Part shown: positions 51,782 through 54,030 of the stretch, piece after piece
How the letters are laid out: each line of letters begins with the position of its first letter
Position numbering within the stretch: the first letter of the stretch is position 1
DNA from: Gryganskiella cystojenkinii
Lineage: Eukaryota > Mortierellomycota > Mortierellomycetes > Mortierellales > Mortierellaceae
Length of the DNA: 54,030 nucleotides
Direction of reading: 5' to 3'
NCBI GenBank assembly: GCA_015852425.1
Contig: JAAAIG010000127.1
Location: 1-54,030 of the forward strand
Notes under the pieces: model-generated
Databases searched by the model: none
Told to the model about the DNA's origin: nothing
What the model saw: the letters and a program-made list of their open reading frames with translations, nothing else
Position numbers and translations under genes: made by a program

Positions 51782-52393
51782 GATGGATAATGTGTGTTGG
51801 AGTGTGTGAAAGAAAGGTGGTGCGGTTTAGGGAAGAAAAGAAAGAGGGAAAAGAGAAATAAGAGCCGTAAAATAAAGCGTGAGAGTCTCTGTCCGTCGGG
51901 CGTGGGGAGATCCGAGCGATCGGACTGTCTTTCTGTTTCTCACACAGAGACATCATCGCGCTCCGTTTTCAACTTTTTTCGGTATGGGCCGCGATTTGCT
52001 TTCGTATTCACAGCCACCCATTGTACACGCAGATGCTTTCGTGCCCTGGTTCATCCTTTTTGAGGGGGGAGGGGAGGGGGATCTCTGGTACTTGCACTTT
52101 AAACATGAAACTTTTTTTTTGTGAGGATATATCGCTTTCGGCGCGCGCACCGTGTCGGACTCAACATGTCGTCGGTTAATTAATGATTCAATGGTAGACC
52201 CTTAATCAAATATCATACTCAAACTGTGCTCCCCAATAAACAACTAAGCCACTGATTTACCCTTCACGGACTCCAGGAGACATTGACGCATTCGAAGGAC
52301 ATTTCACTTTCAACAATTTCCATTGCACTTCTTTCCGGGGTCGGCTTTGCCTTTTTGTTCATCACTCTCAACATTCATACACATTATACACAT
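51782..52393. promoter_or_regulatory. Divergent promoter between aldolase and mS35
   Basis: About 610 bp between divergent starts of a glycolytic gene and a mitochondrial ribosomal protein gene. C/T-rich leader on the aldolase side. No further gene. Confidence 0.5.
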
Positions 52394-53507
52394 ATGCTTC
52401 GCACATTCTCAAGGCCAGCGGTCGCATCCCAGCATGCCGTCCGCACCTTCTTCACCTCTCTCCCCGCCACGGACCGTCCCCGTTCCAAGGCCCTCGGTGC
52501 TGTTCGTGGCACTGGACAGTCCAAGGACATGATGGATATCACCAATCTCGAGGAGTTCGGATTCGATGATTCAACCACGGTACATACAGGATGAACCTAT
52601 ATTTTACGAGAAGAACGCCAGATCAAAACAAAAAAAAAGAAACAGGCGAAAAACTGACTCGGATCTATATCGTTTCTTCTTATTTCTGTCACTCGTAGAT
52701 CGGTTACGATCACATGGATACGCAGAAGGAAGTCAGGAAATACCTCCGTATCACCAAGTATGAGCTTCCCAAGCTCAAGGGTAAGGAGATTTTCAATACG
52801 GACGATCCGGGGATATATTTCTCCTTGTCGGGAAACAGTATCGACACATTTCAGGAACAGAAGCAACATGCAATGATTGTTTTCTCAGGACGAAAGAAAG
52901 ATACTCGGGACCTAGTTGACTTTTCATGTGGGAAGGGTGCTGGATCCACTGGAACCCGATCTCGTTATTACTCGGGGTTGTTCCTTCTACGTGACTCCTA
53001 GCGGATGTATTTCACGAGGACCTGCATAGACGTTTCAACATCAGACTAATGATGGACCTGTTTTTTTATTCTTATTTTGTTCGCTCTTTAGCCTTTGTCA
53101 AGCCATTCCAACCCCCAACAAAGACCCAGATCCTGCGGTTCCGTACTTCGACTTACATTGGCGAATCCAACCACCCTGCCGCGCCCAAGGTTGTCATGAC
53201 CGTCGATACGAAATCATTACCTCTCACCAACCCCGAATTGCACAAGTTTTTGTTGTTGGTTGGACCCCGTTATGACCCTGTCAACGAAGCGATCAAAATG
53301 AGCTGTGAAAAGTTTCAGGACCGATCCCAAAACTTCAAGTGGTTGAGTGATACACTGGACAAGTTGATTGAGGAGGCCAAGAAGAATCCCGAGGAGATGC
53401 AAGAAGTTCCATTGGATTTGAGACATGCTGCCAAGAACTTGAGGCCCAAGGTTCGTTTCCCCAAGGAGTGGAACCGTCCCGTCAACAAGGCCACCGCTTC
53501 CGCATAA
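52394..53507 (+). CDS. Mitochondrial small-subunit ribosomal protein mS35 (Rsm24-like, 3 exons, 227 aa)
   Basis: Exons: 52394-52579, 52699-52780, 53092-53507; phases agree. The N-terminus MLRTFSRPAVASQHAVRTFF is an amphipathic, Arg-rich mitochondrial targeting peptide without acidic residues. Spliced motifs typical of the mS35/Rsm24 (MRP-S28) family are IGYDHMDTQKEVRKYLRITK / YELPKLKG, then AFVKPFQPPTKTQILRFRTS and YIGESNHPAAPKVVMTVDTK. The ending is HAAKNLRPKVRFPKEWNRPV. It would sit in the mitoribosomal small subunit head. The start at 52394 is preferred over an in-frame start at 52283, which would add a hydrophobic leader from the 5' UTR. Confidence 0.88.
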
Positions 53508-53741
53508 AGAAGTGGGAGGGTCTTCTTTCTAGAAAGAAAGGGTAAAAAGGCGTGGAAACAAACTATTTTTGCGCATTTTAAAATAGTAACTTAGAACGCA
53601 AAAAAAAGACTGTAATGCATAGAAATAACATAAAAAATTGAAAAGATATTAATGTACAAGGTTTCTTTATCGCATGCTGCTGCTCTATGGTCGATTCGTA
53701 CTCTAAACTGAGAGAAGCTGTTGGGATGAGAGGACTACATT

Positions 53742-53878
53742 CTATCCACGAAGGTAGTCCAGGTCGTATTTCGTGGTGGCCTTTATCCGTGCGTCGACTC
53801 CCCTCAAATGACTGGCGTCCATCTCGGCTTTGACGATATGGTGTCCTGGAATCATGACTAATCCCACGAATCTCTTTT
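53742..53878 (-). CDS. Naa38/LSMD1-like Sm-fold protein, last exon (partial)
   Basis: Terminal exon with acceptor AATATAG. It encodes EKRFVGLVMIPGHHIVKAEM and then DASHLRGVDARIKATTKYDL before a stop. The RFVGLVMIPGHHIV block is characteristic of the second Sm motif of the NatC N-acetyltransferase auxiliary subunit Naa38 (LSMD1/Mak31-type). The remainder of the gene lies to the right; a donor-like AACAGAAG/GTAAAA at about 54023 would end the preceding exon. It would act in the cytosolic NatC complex that acetylates protein N-termini. Confidence 0.65.
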
Positions 53879-54030
53879 CTATATTATTGGATGTTATGGA
53901 AGAGAAAAAAAGAAAAAGAAAACCGCCCCCCCAAAGGAAAGCCATTCAGTGCCCTGTGTGTTTCCGATAGGACTCGTATTTCGCGACTATTCCTGGCCCT
54001 TGGTTTTTTTTTTTTTTTTTACCTTCTGTT

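Noticed and set aside
1..54030. tRNA genes
   Set aside because: Scanned by eye for B-box-like GGTTCGA contexts with matching acceptor stems; none found. A covariance-model scan would be needed to be certain.

Overview
This window is nuclear DNA of a filamentous fungus, most likely an early-diverging one (Mucoromycota, probably Mortierellaceae). That placement is inferred from the intron-rich short-exon genes with GTRNGT-type donors, the local expansion of Mortierella-style F-box/leucine-rich proteins, a Sel1-repeat protein with an MLKL-like N-terminus, and an ENA-type (IID) P-type ATPase. A 10-N assembly gap lies inside an intron at 41582-41591.

Layout. 1-4.5 kb: the 3' end of an ENA-type cation ATPase, HMG-CoA synthase, and two His-rich acidic unknown proteins. 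4.5-6.4 kb: no intact gene, but a decayed Thr-rich reading frame and a strong hairpin. 6.4-12.3 kb: a five-exon GATA-finger protein divergent from prephenate dehydratase, whose first intron is GC-AG. 12.5-27.2 kb: an F-box neighbourhood with four intact F-box/LRR-like genes, one F-box/LRR pseudogene and one F-box/WD40 gene. Within it are a small zinc-binding unknown gene and a pseudogene copy of that gene.

27.7-36.7 kb looks like an accessory island. It holds a 594-aa protein with a helical MLKL/HeLo-like N-terminus plus about 12 Sel1 repeats, a dead Tc1/mariner transposase, a shredded Ty3/gypsy chromovirus, a degenerate 28S rRNA fragment, a small membrane protein with an internal duplication, a Ubl-RBR-type E3 ligase candidate, and a small secreted protein followed by a 79-bp inverted repeat.

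38.2-54 kb is conserved housekeeping again: a double zinc-ribbon (ZNRD2/SSSCA1-like) protein with a 33-nt micro-exon, a hemerythrin-like protein that has lost ligands and gained a Cys-rich tail, two neighbouring genes sharing a SAP-like C-terminal domain (one fused to a thioredoxin fold whose CGPC site sits in a 24-nt micro-exon), a 476-bp MITE, a Gln-rich unknown, class II fructose-bisphosphate aldolase, mitochondrial ribosomal protein mS35, and the 3' end of a NatC subunit Naa38-like gene.

Functionally the genes are independent eukaryotic transcription units, not operons. Several pairs share divergent promoters (GATA/PHA2, ZNRD2-like/hemerythrin-like, aldolase/mS35). Exon structures were built by hand from splice consensus, phase and family alignment; none has been checked against RNA.
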